Of a DNA stretch of 64,000 bases, positions 16,511 to 24,714 are shown in pieces. This stretch comes from Oceanobacillus timonensis (GTDB lineage Bacteria; Bacillota; Bacilli; Bacillales; Amphibacillaceae). The position numbers were made by a program, and so were the translations under genes. The stretch is taken from contig NZ_LT800497.1 in NCBI RefSeq assembly GCF_900166635.1, positions 2,136,378 to 2,200,377 on the forward strand, given 5' to 3'. Below the pieces are notes generated by a model. It was not told where the DNA came from. It saw only the letters and a list, made by a program, of their open reading frames with translations, and did not search any database. The stretch's first letter is position 1. Each line of letters starts with the position of its first letter.

Positions 16511-16556
16511 AACAGTCAACAGCTACTCTGAAAGTGTAAGAGCTGTTGACTGTTTT
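16509..16556 (+). terminator. Cassette-junction terminator hairpin, copy 3
   Basis: AAAACAGTCAACAGCT pairs with AGCTGTTGACTGTTTT. The bases that follow copy the start of a further tip (TAGTATTGAAAATGGCTTC) but break off after about 30 bases. Confidence 0.85.
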
Positions 16557-16559
16557 ATA

Positions 16560-16977
16560 GTATTGAAAATGGCTTCTCCTGGACTACTGATAATGAAGAT
16601 AGTGTATATAATTGGCTGAAGCAAAAAAAGGGTTCATTGATTGAAGTTTCATTGTATGATAATCCGCCATGTACAGTTTTTATCTGATGGAAATAGAGTA
16701 TGAAAAAAGGAATAGAAGGAAATAAAGATGCAACTTTAAATATATACCTTGATGAGCTAAATTGCTTTTCAGGGTTTTTAAACTTTAGATGATGTGGTAT
16801 AGACGTAAAGAAATAGAAGCATGGACATACGATTCAGCAGGAAATTCAATAAAAAATGAAAACCCTTTCACTAGTTTTATTAGGAGTTTTTCAGATAATG
16901 CTTTTAGATGTAACCTTTTACAGGAAGATGATACAATGAGCGGGACAGGAATATTTATTATGGAAGGATGCATGCAG
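16560..16977 (+). pseudogene. Degenerate remnant of a further tip/immunity cassette
   Basis: Just after the third hairpin the shared tip sequence runs for about 30 bases and then changes. Short frames follow: WTTDNEDSVYNWLKQKKG to 16687, MKKGIEGNKDATLNIYLDEL to about 16792, and MMWYRRKEIEAWTYDSAGNS in frame with the next gene. They overlap or abut with no ribosome sites between them and look like pieces of one decayed immunity-type gene. No intact gene is supported. Confidence 0.45.
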
Positions 16978-18012
16978 ATGAGTAAATATTTTGGTTATGC
17001 AGGAACATACACAAGAAAAACAAGCCAGGGTGTATACCGTTTTACTTTAGATACGGAGAAGGAACAGCTATCAGCTGCAAAGGAAGCTGCAACACTAGGT
17101 AACCCGACTTATTTGAATTTTAATGAAAATCAAGACAACCTATATGCTGTTGCCCAGGAAGGGGACATGGGAGGCGTCAATGCCTTTCGAGTGGATAAAA
17201 CAAATGGAGAATTACAGCCTGTAAATGGCCAGCTGGTAGAAGGAAATCCTCCTTGCTACGTGGAAGCGGGAGACAATATGGTAGTCACAGGAAATTACCA
17301 TAAAGGAACGATCGGTCTCCATTTTACATATGAAAATGGGGAAGTTGAGCAAGGTTATTTTACACAGCATGAGGGAAGCGGTCCGCATGAAAGACAGGAA
17401 AAACCGCATGTGCATTTTACCGGATTTACCCCGGATAAAAAATATATTGTTGTTGCGGATTTAGGAACGGACCGCCTGGTAACATATAAGGTGGAAGATA
17501 CTTCTTTAGTAGAAGTCAGTACGTTTTATACCAATCCGGGAAGCGGTCCGAGACATATTGTTTTTCATCCGAGTAAACCGATTGCTTATCTGATCACTGA
17601 GCTTACAACAGAAGTTATTGTGTTAGATTATAATAGCGAAACAGGGTCTTTCACAGAAAAGCAGACGATTCTTGCTAAACCTGCTGATTTTAAAGAAACC
17701 AATGATGCAAGCGCCATTCATATCACTTCGGATGGGAAGTTTCTTTATACTGGCAACCGCGGACATAATAGCATTACTTCATTCCAAGTGGATGAGAACA
17801 GCGGTGAATTGACATTTCTCGCATTTACGCCATCCGGCGGCGAATGGCCACGAGATTTTGTGCTGGATCCGACGGAAAAATTCTTGGTAGCGACGAACCA
17901 ACATAGCGGGAACGCTGTCCTATTTAAAAGAGATGTAAAGACTGGGGAATTAACGGAAATGGATCAGGTGATTGATGTTCCGGAAGCTGTTTGTGTGAAG
18001 TTTCTTTCCTAA
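16978..18012 (+). CDS. pgl: 6-phosphogluconolactonase-type beta-propeller lactonase (YkgB-like)
   Basis: A 344-residue seven-bladed propeller of the YkgB/Pgl type that hydrolyses 6-phosphogluconolactone in the oxidative pentose phosphate pathway. It begins MSKYFGYAGTYTRKTSQGVY, the family start, and shows LGNPTYLNF, GSGPRHIVFHP, DASAIHITSDGKFLYTGNRG and GGEWPRDFVLDPTEKFLVAT. An in-frame upstream extension to 16789 belongs to the degenerate cassette before it. ATG 16978 (or 16972) follows GGAAGG at 16962-16967. It marks the right border of the toxin island. Confidence 0.85.
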   Translation: MSKYFGYAGTYTRKTSQGVYRFTLDTEKEQLSAAKEAATLGNPTYLNFNENQDNLYAVAQEGDMGGVNAFRVDKTNGELQPVNGQLVEGNPPCYVEAGDNMVVTGNYHKGTIGLHFTYENGEVEQGYFTQHEGSGPHERQEKPHVHFTGFTPDKKYIVVADLGTDRLVTYKVEDTSLVEVSTFYTNPGSGPRHIVFHPSKPIAYLITELTTEVIVLDYNSETGSFTEKQTILAKPADFKETNDASAIHITSDGKFLYTGNRGHNSITSFQVDENSGELTFLAFTPSGGEWPRDFVLDPTEKFLVATNQHSGNAVLFKRDVKTGELTEMDQVIDVPEAVCVKFLS

Positions 18013-18028
18013 GTAACATAGATAGAAG

Positions 18029-18079
18029 AAAAACGTCCTCTTGGGGAGAAGATATACTTTTCCATGGGAGGATGTTTTT
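18029..18079 (+). terminator. Terminator of pgl
   Basis: AAAAACGTCCTC pairs with GAGGATGTTTTT around a further pairing loop, ending in a T-run. Confidence 0.8.
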
Positions 18080-18128
18080 GTAAAAAATAATATGTTGTGA
18101 CTAATTTGTTAATTTTATTCCTTTTAAG

Positions 18129-18162
18129 GTAAAATAATCTTAATTATTTAGGATTATTTTAC
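18129..18162. promoter_or_regulatory. Inverted repeat at the promoter of LXG locus 2
   Basis: GTAAAATAATC (18129-18139) and GATTATTTTAC (18152-18162) are perfect 11-bp arms 12 bases apart. TTGTTA at about 18 bases before TAAAAT suggests a promoter whose -10 lies in the left arm, so the repeat may be a repressor site. It lies 20 bases before the first gene of the locus. Confidence 0.5.
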
Positions 18163-18181
18163 ATGAAAGGAAGGATTTCTT

Positions 18182-18472
18182 ATGACTATAATTCAAAGCA
18201 GTCCAGAAATAGCAAAACGACTTGCTACAAACATTGCAATCTCATTAGATGACCTTTCCGATATAGGTACAATCACTCATGATATCAAAACTACTGTTGC
18301 TGGAAACATAACAGCACATCAGTCAATGGAATCATTAATACATTCCAGATAACAAATTGTAGAAGTAATTCGTCAATCATGTGAGAATCTGCAACATGTT
18401 GCAGAAGAGTTTGAGGCTGTAGATACGGATATACGCAATCAGATAGCTTCTACACCTCTCTCTGGGAGGACA
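18182..18472 (+). pseudogene. Small WXG100-like LXG partner (TIGR04197-like) with a premature stop
   Basis: ATG 18182 follows GGAAGG. The frame reads MTIIQSSPEIAKRLATNIAI, then DIKTTVAGNITAHQ, and after an in-frame TAA (18350-18352, codon 57) continues QIVEVIRQSCENLQHVAEEF and EAVDTDIRNQI. The TT-x-x-G-N and VAEEFEAVD motifs match the small helical proteins that open many LXG operons. Without the stop the protein would be about 97 residues. The nonsense codon falls in the middle of the helical hairpin and should destroy function. Confidence 0.65.
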
Positions 18473-18810
18473 ATGGTAATGAAATCTAATAATCAACTGC
18501 AAAAAATAAACGAACAATTCCATCAATTAGAACGAAAATTAGATAAAGAAAACAAACAGATCAAATAGATGAGAATTATCAACATCTTTTTCACCAAATT
18601 TCAACTCTCTATAGAGATTTAGGGCAAAATGAAAGAATGAGGACATTTTTTCAAAAGCAGCAAGACCGTCTCCGTCATCCGAAAGAAGCCATTTTCACTC
18701 ATCTTGATGAGGAACAGGATGCATTACAACATAGAAAACGGCAACTATATCAAGAAGATGATGATTTAAAGCATCAAAGACGTCATTTTCTATTAAACGA
18801 GGATAAATGA
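18473..18810 (+). pseudogene. DUF3958-like LXG partner, frameshifted
   Basis: ATG 18473 follows GGGAGG. The first part (MVMKSNNQLQKINEQFHQLE, then RKLDKENKQ) is in the frame of the previous gene and stops at 18566-18568. The coiled-coil continues in another frame as DQIDENYQHLFHQISTLYRD up to HFLLNEDK and a TGA at 18808-18810. The join lies in the A-rich run near 18550-18560. A repaired protein would be about 110 residues, the usual size of the second helical partner in LXG operons. The stop overlaps the toxin start (ATGATG). Confidence 0.55.
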
Positions 18811-20450
18811 TGAGTGTTGATATGTATATTGCAGCAGCTCAGGAGCAGGGAGAAAGTGTAACGACCATTTGTCAGCAAGAACAGGAAAGATATCAAGCGC
18901 TTATCAACGCTTTAGAAGCTTTTATATCGGATAATCAACTGCAATCAAACACCTATTTTAATGCGAAGTTATTTTACGAGCAGGTGTTAATACCATTGGC
19001 AAAAGCAGGGATTTTATTATCGGAAACAGTTGAAGAAGCATGCCAGAAATTTCCTAATCAATATTTGGCAACAGTGGATAGCGGGGATTTAAGTTCTTCG
19101 GAATTAGAAGCACAAATTCAAAGAATGAAAGATCATATTTTATATGTACAGGAAATACAAGAAATGGTGGAAACATCGGATATTTCTGGTGTTTTTAAAA
19201 GTGCTTCTATTTGGGCGAACGAGCAGATAATGGATAACTTAATGGATTCTAAAAGATATTTAGAGGGAAAATTGAATATGTTGTTGGATTTTCATCAACG
19301 TTCTCCTCAATTTTTTTCTAAAATAAAAGAACTGGAAGATATCGTAAACAAGGGGGCTGAGCAAGCTCAAAACGCTTGGGCCGGTCCAAGTACTGGTTTT
19401 AAGATACCTTCTGCAGATAATCTGACATGGACCAATGATATTGGTAGTAAATGGGCTGAACGAGAGGAACGTGTGAAACAGGAAAAGTTGGAAGCAGAAG
19501 ATGAATATCATATTCAGATGATAGAAGAAGTAACAGAATATGACTTGCTTTTATGGAAGAATGATATCGGTTTTGGTGAACCGAAGTTTAATTGGATTCT
19601 TGAAAAGAACGGGGAACGCGTATCTGATGATGAACTGGAAGCTTACTTAAATGAACATAGTGATTTAATAGATGAAAATTTATATAAAGAAATTGACGAG
19701 CATTACATTGAAGAAAAAGAACTAGAGGCACAAAGACAAGGGAAGACCTATTTAACAGGTCATAAATATGAAGATTTTCAAAAAGTATCTATACAAACAG
19801 GCGCATATCTGACAATGTTTCAAAGGTCAGGTATTTCCTCTTTAGCCTCTCTTAAAAATCCTGGTATATCAAGGAAAAGTGCTATCAATAAAAATAAAAG
19901 TAAAGAAGCTTCTGTTGTCACAAAAAATAATGGAATTGGATCCGATGGAAAATTTGCCGATCCGATTGTAGAGGGAAAATATCAGACTTATTATAATTTG
20001 AAAACAAGACGAGGAGAAACTCCTAGGAGTAGATTAAAGTGGAAAGAAGTCAGCGAATATTGGAGAATTCATTCACCGATGGCAAGAGGAAGAAAGTTTA
20101 ATGAGACAGCAAGAGAAGCTGAGATTTACCCGCATCATGAAGTTCATTTATCTAATGGAAAACGAATAGATTCATATGATCCCGACGCTGGTGAAATTAT
20201 ATCTAGAAAGTCTACCTATCTAGATAACATTTCAGATAGAGATTTTAGAACACACTTAGCTGAATTTGAAAATAAATATAAAAAGGGAACGTTGATTAGA
20301 AGTAATCAATATAAAGAAATAAATGGTCAGAAGTTGCATGGAGAATATATTCTTGAGTTACCAGCTTCCAATCTAAAAAGTGAAAAACTTACCTATTTTA
20401 AAGACATGGCAGCAGAATACAATGTCACATTGCGATTTTTAAAGGAGTGA
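18807..20450 (+). CDS. LXG-domain polymorphic toxin (locus 2), nuclease-like tip
   Basis: A 547-residue intact toxin. Residues 1 to about 210 form the helical LXG secretion domain (MMSVDMYIAAAQEQGESVTT, with NTYFNAKLFYEQVLIPLAKA). A charged linker leads to the tip at about residue 375 onward, which contains KTRRGETPRSRLKWKEVSEY, SPMARGRKFNE, YPHHEVHLSNGKRIDSYDPD and GEIISRKSTYLD. The spaced Asp, Glu and Lys (DSYD...EIISRK) fit a PD-(D/E)XK nuclease-like fold, so DNA or RNA cleavage is a fair guess, not proven. The toxin and its immunity gene are intact although both upstream partner genes are broken. Export would use a type VII system encoded elsewhere. Confidence 0.8.
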   Translation: MMSVDMYIAAAQEQGESVTTICQQEQERYQALINALEAFISDNQLQSNTYFNAKLFYEQVLIPLAKAGILLSETVEEACQKFPNQYLATVDSGDLSSSELEAQIQRMKDHILYVQEIQEMVETSDISGVFKSASIWANEQIMDNLMDSKRYLEGKLNMLLDFHQRSPQFFSKIKELEDIVNKGAEQAQNAWAGPSTGFKIPSADNLTWTNDIGSKWAEREERVKQEKLEAEDEYHIQMIEEVTEYDLLLWKNDIGFGEPKFNWILEKNGERVSDDELEAYLNEHSDLIDENLYKEIDEHYIEEKELEAQRQGKTYLTGHKYEDFQKVSIQTGAYLTMFQRSGISSLASLKNPGISRKSAINKNKSKEASVVTKNNGIGSDGKFADPIVEGKYQTYYNLKTRRGETPRSRLKWKEVSEYWRIHSPMARGRKFNETAREAEIYPHHEVHLSNGKRIDSYDPDAGEIISRKSTYLDNISDRDFRTHLAEFENKYKKGTLIRSNQYKEINGQKLHGEYILELPASNLKSEKLTYFKDMAAEYNVTLRFLKE

Positions 20451-20454
20451 AAAA

Positions 20455-20943
20455 ATGAGCAACGATTTAAAACCAGAAATCAAAAAGACATTAATGGAGA
20501 TGGATTTTGTAAGAAAATATGAGGAACTATCAAAAAAATACAGTATAGAAAACATCCAAGAAGAAGAAAGATTATCTGATATAGATATGGTATTAGTCAT
20601 GGAAATAATAGAAAAAATAGCTCATCAATTAGGGTGTTCCGTTTCCTATGATAAAAAGGAAAATTTTTTCAGGGTTGAAGATACTGTGCAAAAAGAGCTG
20701 GTATTTGCCGTTCATATTGCCATTATATCCGATAGAGTGGAATTTACGTGGGAAGTAGTACATAATGATGAAGTAAGGTTGGGAAGACCTTGGTTCTCTT
20801 ATGCCAGGTTATTAATTGATCTTAATTATAAAATAAGAATGCCCGCTTTCAAAAATTATGATGAACTAGAAGCTATATTAAAAGAATCATTTGACATGTA
20901 TGAGGAGTTTAAAGCGATCTTAATAAAAGAATATTTGGGTTAA
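20455..20943 (+). CDS. Immunity protein for the locus 2 LXG toxin
   Basis: A 162-residue acidic protein four bases after the toxin stop, with GGAG at 20444-20447 overlapping the toxin end, so the pair is translationally coupled. It starts MSNDLKPEIKKTLMEMDFVR and has an alpha/beta pattern, with VKRVEFTW-like strands around residue 95. No family is recognised. Position directly after a nuclease-type toxin and before a strong terminator supports a cytoplasmic immunity role. Confidence 0.65.
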   Translation: MSNDLKPEIKKTLMEMDFVRKYEELSKKYSIENIQEEERLSDIDMVLVMEIIEKIAHQLGCSVSYDKKENFFRVEDTVQKELVFAVHIAIISDRVEFTWEVVHNDEVRLGRPWFSYARLLIDLNYKIRMPAFKNYDELEAILKESFDMYEEFKAILIKEYLG

Positions 20944-20986
20944 GTAGCTAACACTTGCATTTAGTAATCCTATAATAGTACAGTAT

Positions 20987-21025
20987 AAAAAATCCCGTAA
21001 GTCTCACTAGACTTACGGGATTTTT
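20987..21025. terminator. Bidirectional terminator between LXG locus 2 and htpX
   Basis: AAAAATCCCGTAAGTCT pairs perfectly with AGACTTACGGGATTTTT, with A- and T-runs on both sides for convergent genes. Confidence 0.9.
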
Positions 21026-21027
21026 CA

Positions 21028-21933
21028 TTATCTTTGCTCTAATTTCGCGATCCGCTGTTCCAACGGCGGGTGTGAAGAAAAAGCATTGAGAAAGCTTGAT
21101 TTATTACTGATTTTCATGGTCTGAATAGCTGCGTCGTTACTGTGATCTTCTACTTCAGCACGGTTAATATGCAGCTTTAGAGACTCAAGCGCATGTCTCA
21201 TTTTATCTTTTCCGGCTAAATCAGCACCGCCCCGGTCTGCGTGATATTCCCGGTATCTGGAATAGGCGCTGACAACAAGGCTGCCTAAGATGGAGAAAAG
21301 GATTTGGAAAATAATAATGCAGGCAAAATGAACAATCCATTGCAACTCAGAGCGCACCATGCGTGAAACGATACTTGCGGCAATACGGGACAGGAAGACA
21401 ACAAATGTATTGATAATGCCTTGTAATAATGTCATGGTAACCATGTCCCCGTTTGAAACGTGAGCTACTTCGTGTGCAATAACGCCTTCTACAGCATCAT
21501 CATCCATATTATCCAATAACCCTTGCGAGACAGCAACCAACGAACGTTTTTTAGTTGGGCCGGTCGCAAATGCGTTGATTTCCTGGGAATGGTAAATACC
21601 TACCTCTGGCGTATGGGTGAGTCCAGCAGCTCGGGAAAGGCGTTCCACTTTTTCATAAACCGCACGTTCCTGTGGATTGACTGCTTTGTCCGGGTCAATG
21701 ACTTTTACCTTCATCATGGTTTTAGCCATCCAACGGGACATTGCTAAAGAGATAAAGGATCCGGTAAAACCGACAATAATACTGAATATCATGAGGGAAG
21801 GATAATCAATTCCTCCATTTGCACGATAACTTGGTCCAATATCAAAAATGCTTGTAATAATGGACCAGACAATGACAATGGTTGTCATTACTAAGATGTT
21901 TGTTAAAAGAAATAACAGCACTCGTTTCCCCAT
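21028..21933 (-). CDS. htpX: Membrane zinc metalloprotease HtpX
   Basis: A 301-residue M48-family protease in the cytoplasmic membrane that degrades damaged membrane proteins. Two N-terminal membrane segments are followed by the zinc motif HEVAH (within [13 protein letters not shown]), two further segments and the third ligand Glu in [34 protein letters not shown] is typical of HtpX. AGGAGG precedes the ATG. Length matches the family. It converges on LXG locus 2 across a shared terminator. Confidence 0.95.
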   Translation of the reverse strand: MGKRVLLFLLTNILVMTTIVIVWSIITSIFDIGPSYRANGGIDYPSLMIFSIIVGFTGSFISLAMSRWMAKTMMKVKVIDPDKAVNPQERAVYEKVERLSRAAGLTHTPEVGIYHSQEINAFATGPTKKRSLVAVSQGLLDNMDDDAVEGVIAHEVAHVSNGDMVTMTLLQGIINTFVVFLSRIAASIVSRMVRSELQWIVHFACIIIFQILFSILGSLVVSAYSRYREYHADRGGADLAGKDKMRHALESLKLHINRAEVEDHSNDAAIQTMKISNKSSFLNAFSSHPPLEQRIAKLEQR

Positions 21934-22110
21934 AAATAACCTCCTGATTTATTTTCTATTTTCTAAATCATATCATATTTTGCAGCGTGAGCTAAACTCT
22001 CATCGCGTTTGGGAGCTAAATTCTTTAAGCGGGAGAATAGCAACAAATACTGTAAACGTATTCAATTACTGATATAATAGAAGGAACGTTGGTAGAAAGG
22101 CGGGGGTTTA

Positions 22111-23715
22111 ATGACATTGCAATGGAACAGCCCTGAAGCATTACGCCGGCTGTTGAATGAGTTGGTCAGCTGGAAGAGTATTAGCCTTTCAGAAGGTGAG
22201 AAGCAGTTTCCCAGAAAGTTATATGCGAAACTGCAAGATGTAGATTATTTTCATGAACATCCGGATTACTTAACATTGCATGAGGCCGATCAACGCCGAA
22301 AACTGTTAACAGCTTTATACAAGCACCCGGATGCTTCCAAGACGATTTGCCTCATCAGTCATTTTGATACCGTAAATACCGAAGAATACGGTTCGTTGGA
22401 GCCGCTCGCAACCCAACCAGAGGAGCTTACCAAAGTATATTGGGAACAGAAGGATACATTTTCCAGAGATATCCGGGCAGAGATTGAATCAGGCGACTTT
22501 TTATTCGGCCGCGGGACAATGGATATGAAGATGGGGCTGGTAATGCATATGAGCTTGATAGAACAGGCAGCTGCGGAAAAATGGCCTGTGAACCTGCTCT
22601 TACTGACGGTTCCGGATGAAGAGGTGAATTCAGCGGGGATGCGTTATGCCATCCCAGTGCTTACAGATTTACAAAAGCAGCATCAATTAACCTATACGTT
22701 ATTTCTGAACAGCGAGCCTTCATTCCGGCATGATCCCAAAGATAATACGCACTATATTTACAGCGGTACGATTGGTAAAGTGTTGGCAGGAGCGCTGTTT
22801 TATGGAAAGGAAACCCACGCAGGGGAGCCATTGAGCGGGATGACATCGCCATTTATCTCTTCGTTTTTAACGAGAGAGATGGAATGGAATCCGATTTTCA
22901 AGGAGACGGTGCTTGGAGAAACAGCTCCGTTACCCGTTACGCTGCAGCAGACAGATTTGCGATTGCGCTACTCTACCCAGACACCGTACCGATCTTCTGC
23001 ATTGTATAATATTTTTCTGTTAGAGAGGACGGCGGAGGAAGCATTTGCTTTGTTTGAACAGACCGCAAAAATTGCTGCCGCACAATGTAATGAACGGTAT
23101 AAAAAAATATGTCAGGATAACCAGGTGGATCCGATTGGTCATGTGAAGGTGTTTTCTTATAAAGAACTACTGGAATATGCAATGAATAAATTAGGGCGTG
23201 AATTTGTTGAAGATCTGAAAAAGGATGTGCATTACCATGATGCGTATGATGACAGGGAGAAGTCATTGCGTATTACGGATAACCTGATGATTCATTGTCA
23301 GGAGCTCGCGCCGGCTATTGTCGTGTTATTTGCTCCGCCTTATTACCCGGCTGTTAACTCCAGCGGTAACCGGCTTGTCGAATTTTGTGTGGATTTTATG
23401 GAGAAAGAAGCCAAAAAGCAATTCCAAGCAGAGATCAAAAGGAGTCATTTTTTAAATGGCATCTGTGACTTGAGCTATGTGAATTATCAGGGTAGTGATA
23501 AAGACTTGCAGGTTTACGAGGAGAATACGCCGGTCTGGGGAGATTCGTATACATTACCATTTTCGTCTATGCGTGCATTGAACGCTCCTGTTTTAAATAT
23601 AGGGCCATTTGGTCATGACGCCCATAAACGGACAGAGAGGCTCCATATCTCCAATGCATTTGAGCAATTACCATCTTTAATGCGGCAACTGATTCTGCAA
23701 ATTTCACAGAAATAA
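22111..23715 (+). CDS. rocB: RocB-like M20-family peptidase/deacylase
   Basis: A 534-residue member of the M20/M25/M40 zinc hydrolases, the RocB branch. B. subtilis RocB lies in an arginine-utilisation operon, but its reaction is not established. Metal motifs are ISHFDTVNTEEY (His and Asp), FGRGTMDMKMGL (bridging Asp) and VPDEEVNSAGM (catalytic Glu and ligand). The C-terminal part has GPFGHDAHKRTERLHI, with the last His. GAAAGGCGGGG precedes the ATG. It stands alone here, not beside rocA, although proline and arginine breakdown genes lie 16 kb away. Confidence 0.85.
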   Translation: MTLQWNSPEALRRLLNELVSWKSISLSEGEKQFPRKLYAKLQDVDYFHEHPDYLTLHEADQRRKLLTALYKHPDASKTICLISHFDTVNTEEYGSLEPLATQPEELTKVYWEQKDTFSRDIRAEIESGDFLFGRGTMDMKMGLVMHMSLIEQAAAEKWPVNLLLLTVPDEEVNSAGMRYAIPVLTDLQKQHQLTYTLFLNSEPSFRHDPKDNTHYIYSGTIGKVLAGALFYGKETHAGEPLSGMTSPFISSFLTREMEWNPIFKETVLGETAPLPVTLQQTDLRLRYSTQTPYRSSALYNIFLLERTAEEAFALFEQTAKIAAAQCNERYKKICQDNQVDPIGHVKVFSYKELLEYAMNKLGREFVEDLKKDVHYHDAYDDREKSLRITDNLMIHCQELAPAIVVLFAPPYYPAVNSSGNRLVEFCVDFMEKEAKKQFQAEIKRSHFLNGICDLSYVNYQGSDKDLQVYEENTPVWGDSYTLPFSSMRALNAPVLNIGPFGHDAHKRTERLHISNAFEQLPSLMRQLILQISQK

Positions 23716-23800
23716 GAAAAATCATTTTAATTTTAGGCTTATCCCATTAAAAAATAGCAGCAAATGATTTATAATGAAATAAGAATGGAGGTGTTGTTCC

Positions 23801-24022
23801 ATGAACCCAGCAAACATAGGTATTCCGGGTTTGATACTGATTGTTGTTCTTGCTTTAATTATTTTTGGCCCTAAGAAGCTTCCGGAAATCGGTAAAGCAG
23901 CCGGACAAACCTTACGGGAATTTAAAAATTCAGCGAATAATTTAATGTCTGACGAAGGTAAAAAGAATGAAATAAAAGAAGAGAAGGATGAACTGGAGAC
24001 GGAGAAGGAATCATCCAAATAA
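23801..24022 (+). CDS. tatA: Twin-arginine translocase subunit TatA
   Basis: A 73-residue protein with a short N-terminal membrane helix ([17 protein letters not shown]), the [11 protein letters not shown] hinge and an amphipathic helix ([16 protein letters not shown]), then an acidic tail. This is the TatA/E layout: it forms the protein-conducting pore of the Tat pathway for folded proteins. GGAGGTG precedes the ATG. No tatC is adjacent, so it is either a lone TatA or works with a distant TatC. A terminator follows directly. Confidence 0.92.
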   Translation: MNPANIGIPGLILIVVLALIIFGPKKLPEIGKAAGQTLREFKNSANNLMSDEGKKNEIKEEKDELETEKESSK

Positions 24023-24024
24023 AG

Positions 24025-24070
24025 AAAACAAGGCATCAATGGTTATTTCCATTGTTCGCCTTGTTTTTTT
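24025..24070 (+). terminator. Terminator of tatA
   Basis: AAAACAAGGC pairs with GCCTTGTTTT around an internal AATGG/CCATT stem and ends in seven T. Confidence 0.85.
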
Positions 24071-24074
24071 ATAC

Positions 24075-24120
24075 ATAAAAAATGCTTGTAAAGAGGTTGA
24101 TGAGCTGTCTTTACAAGCGT
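24075..24120 (-). terminator. Terminator of the leftward YjcZ-type gene
   Basis: GCTTGTAAAGA (24084-24094) and TCTTTACAAGC (24108-24118) form a perfect stem; on the minus strand it is followed by T(6). Confidence 0.7.
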
Positions 24121-24210
24121 TTATTATCACGATCTTTTTTTAGCTTTGGATACGTAAAAGCTAGTTAATTATAGGGAAGAGGAGGAAAAGATTTGTCTTT
24201 CATTATATTG

Positions 24211-24306
24211 TTAGTAGCCCCAATAAGAAGTACCTACAATAATTAATAATATGAACAGGACTACCAGTAAGGCAAAACCCCCTCCAAATTCATTGTATTT
24301 ACTCAT
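24211..24306 (-). CDS. YjcZ-family sporulation microprotein
   Basis: A 31-residue protein: MSKYNEFGGGFALLVVLFIL followed by LIIVGTSYWGY. A glycine-rich start, one membrane helix of A/L/V/I and a final aromatic-G-Y are the hallmarks of YjcZ-type proteins, which are made in sporulating Bacillaceae and have no known reaction. GGGGGTG precedes the ATG on the minus strand. A hairpin terminator lies 90 bases downstream. It is too short for ordinary gene callers. Confidence 0.8.
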   Translation of the reverse strand: MSKYNEFGGGFALLVVLFILLIIVGTSYWGY

Positions 24307-24361
24307 TTTTACACCCCCTGTGTGTTTACTATATGATAGAATTTTCTTTTGGAGAGGGTAT

Positions 24362-24520
24362 TTGACCAGAAAAAAAGGATTTTACCCTGTACTTATCGAA
24401 TCAATTAATGAAGAAGTAATAACATCAATGATGAACGGAGAACGGATATGCTTTTTGCGGAACAGATGCTGGTTTGTGCAGATTTTTCCGGACGGCTTGT
24501 ATGTTGTAATTGATATATAG
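24362..24520 (+). CDS. Hypothetical 52-residue protein
   Basis: TTG at 24362 with GGAGAGGG just upstream opens a frame reading MTRKKGFYPVLIESINEEVI and later FLRNRCWFVQIFPDGLYVVI. The short spacing to the ribosome site makes the start uncertain. The basic start and aromatic beta-rich C-terminus look protein-like, but no family is recognised. Confidence 0.35.
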   Translation: MTRKKGFYPVLIESINEEVITSMMNGERICFLRNRCWFVQIFPDGLYVVIDI

Positions 24521-24714
24521 ACCGTTATATTTCAATGAATTAAGCTTCATTTTATGTTTTTTTCATGGCTGTACCATAGTTTTACCACATTTACGTGCTA
24601 AAGTGATAGGTAAGATAGAAAAATGGAATGAAAAAGCAAAACAAGTCGTTTTCATTTCATGGATTATCACTTTGACTCTTGTAATGAATATGTCAAACAA
24701 TAAGGAGAATGAAT

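Noticed and set aside
11467..16556. The repeated hairpin considered as a CRISPR or attachment-site array
   Set aside because: Three copies only, kilobases apart, each with T-runs and at the same place after immunity genes; terminators explain them better.
24251..24361. The longer N-terminus of the 52-residue protein, back to 24251
   Set aside because: It overlaps the start and ribosome site of the YjcZ-type gene on the other strand and lacks a ribosome site of its own.
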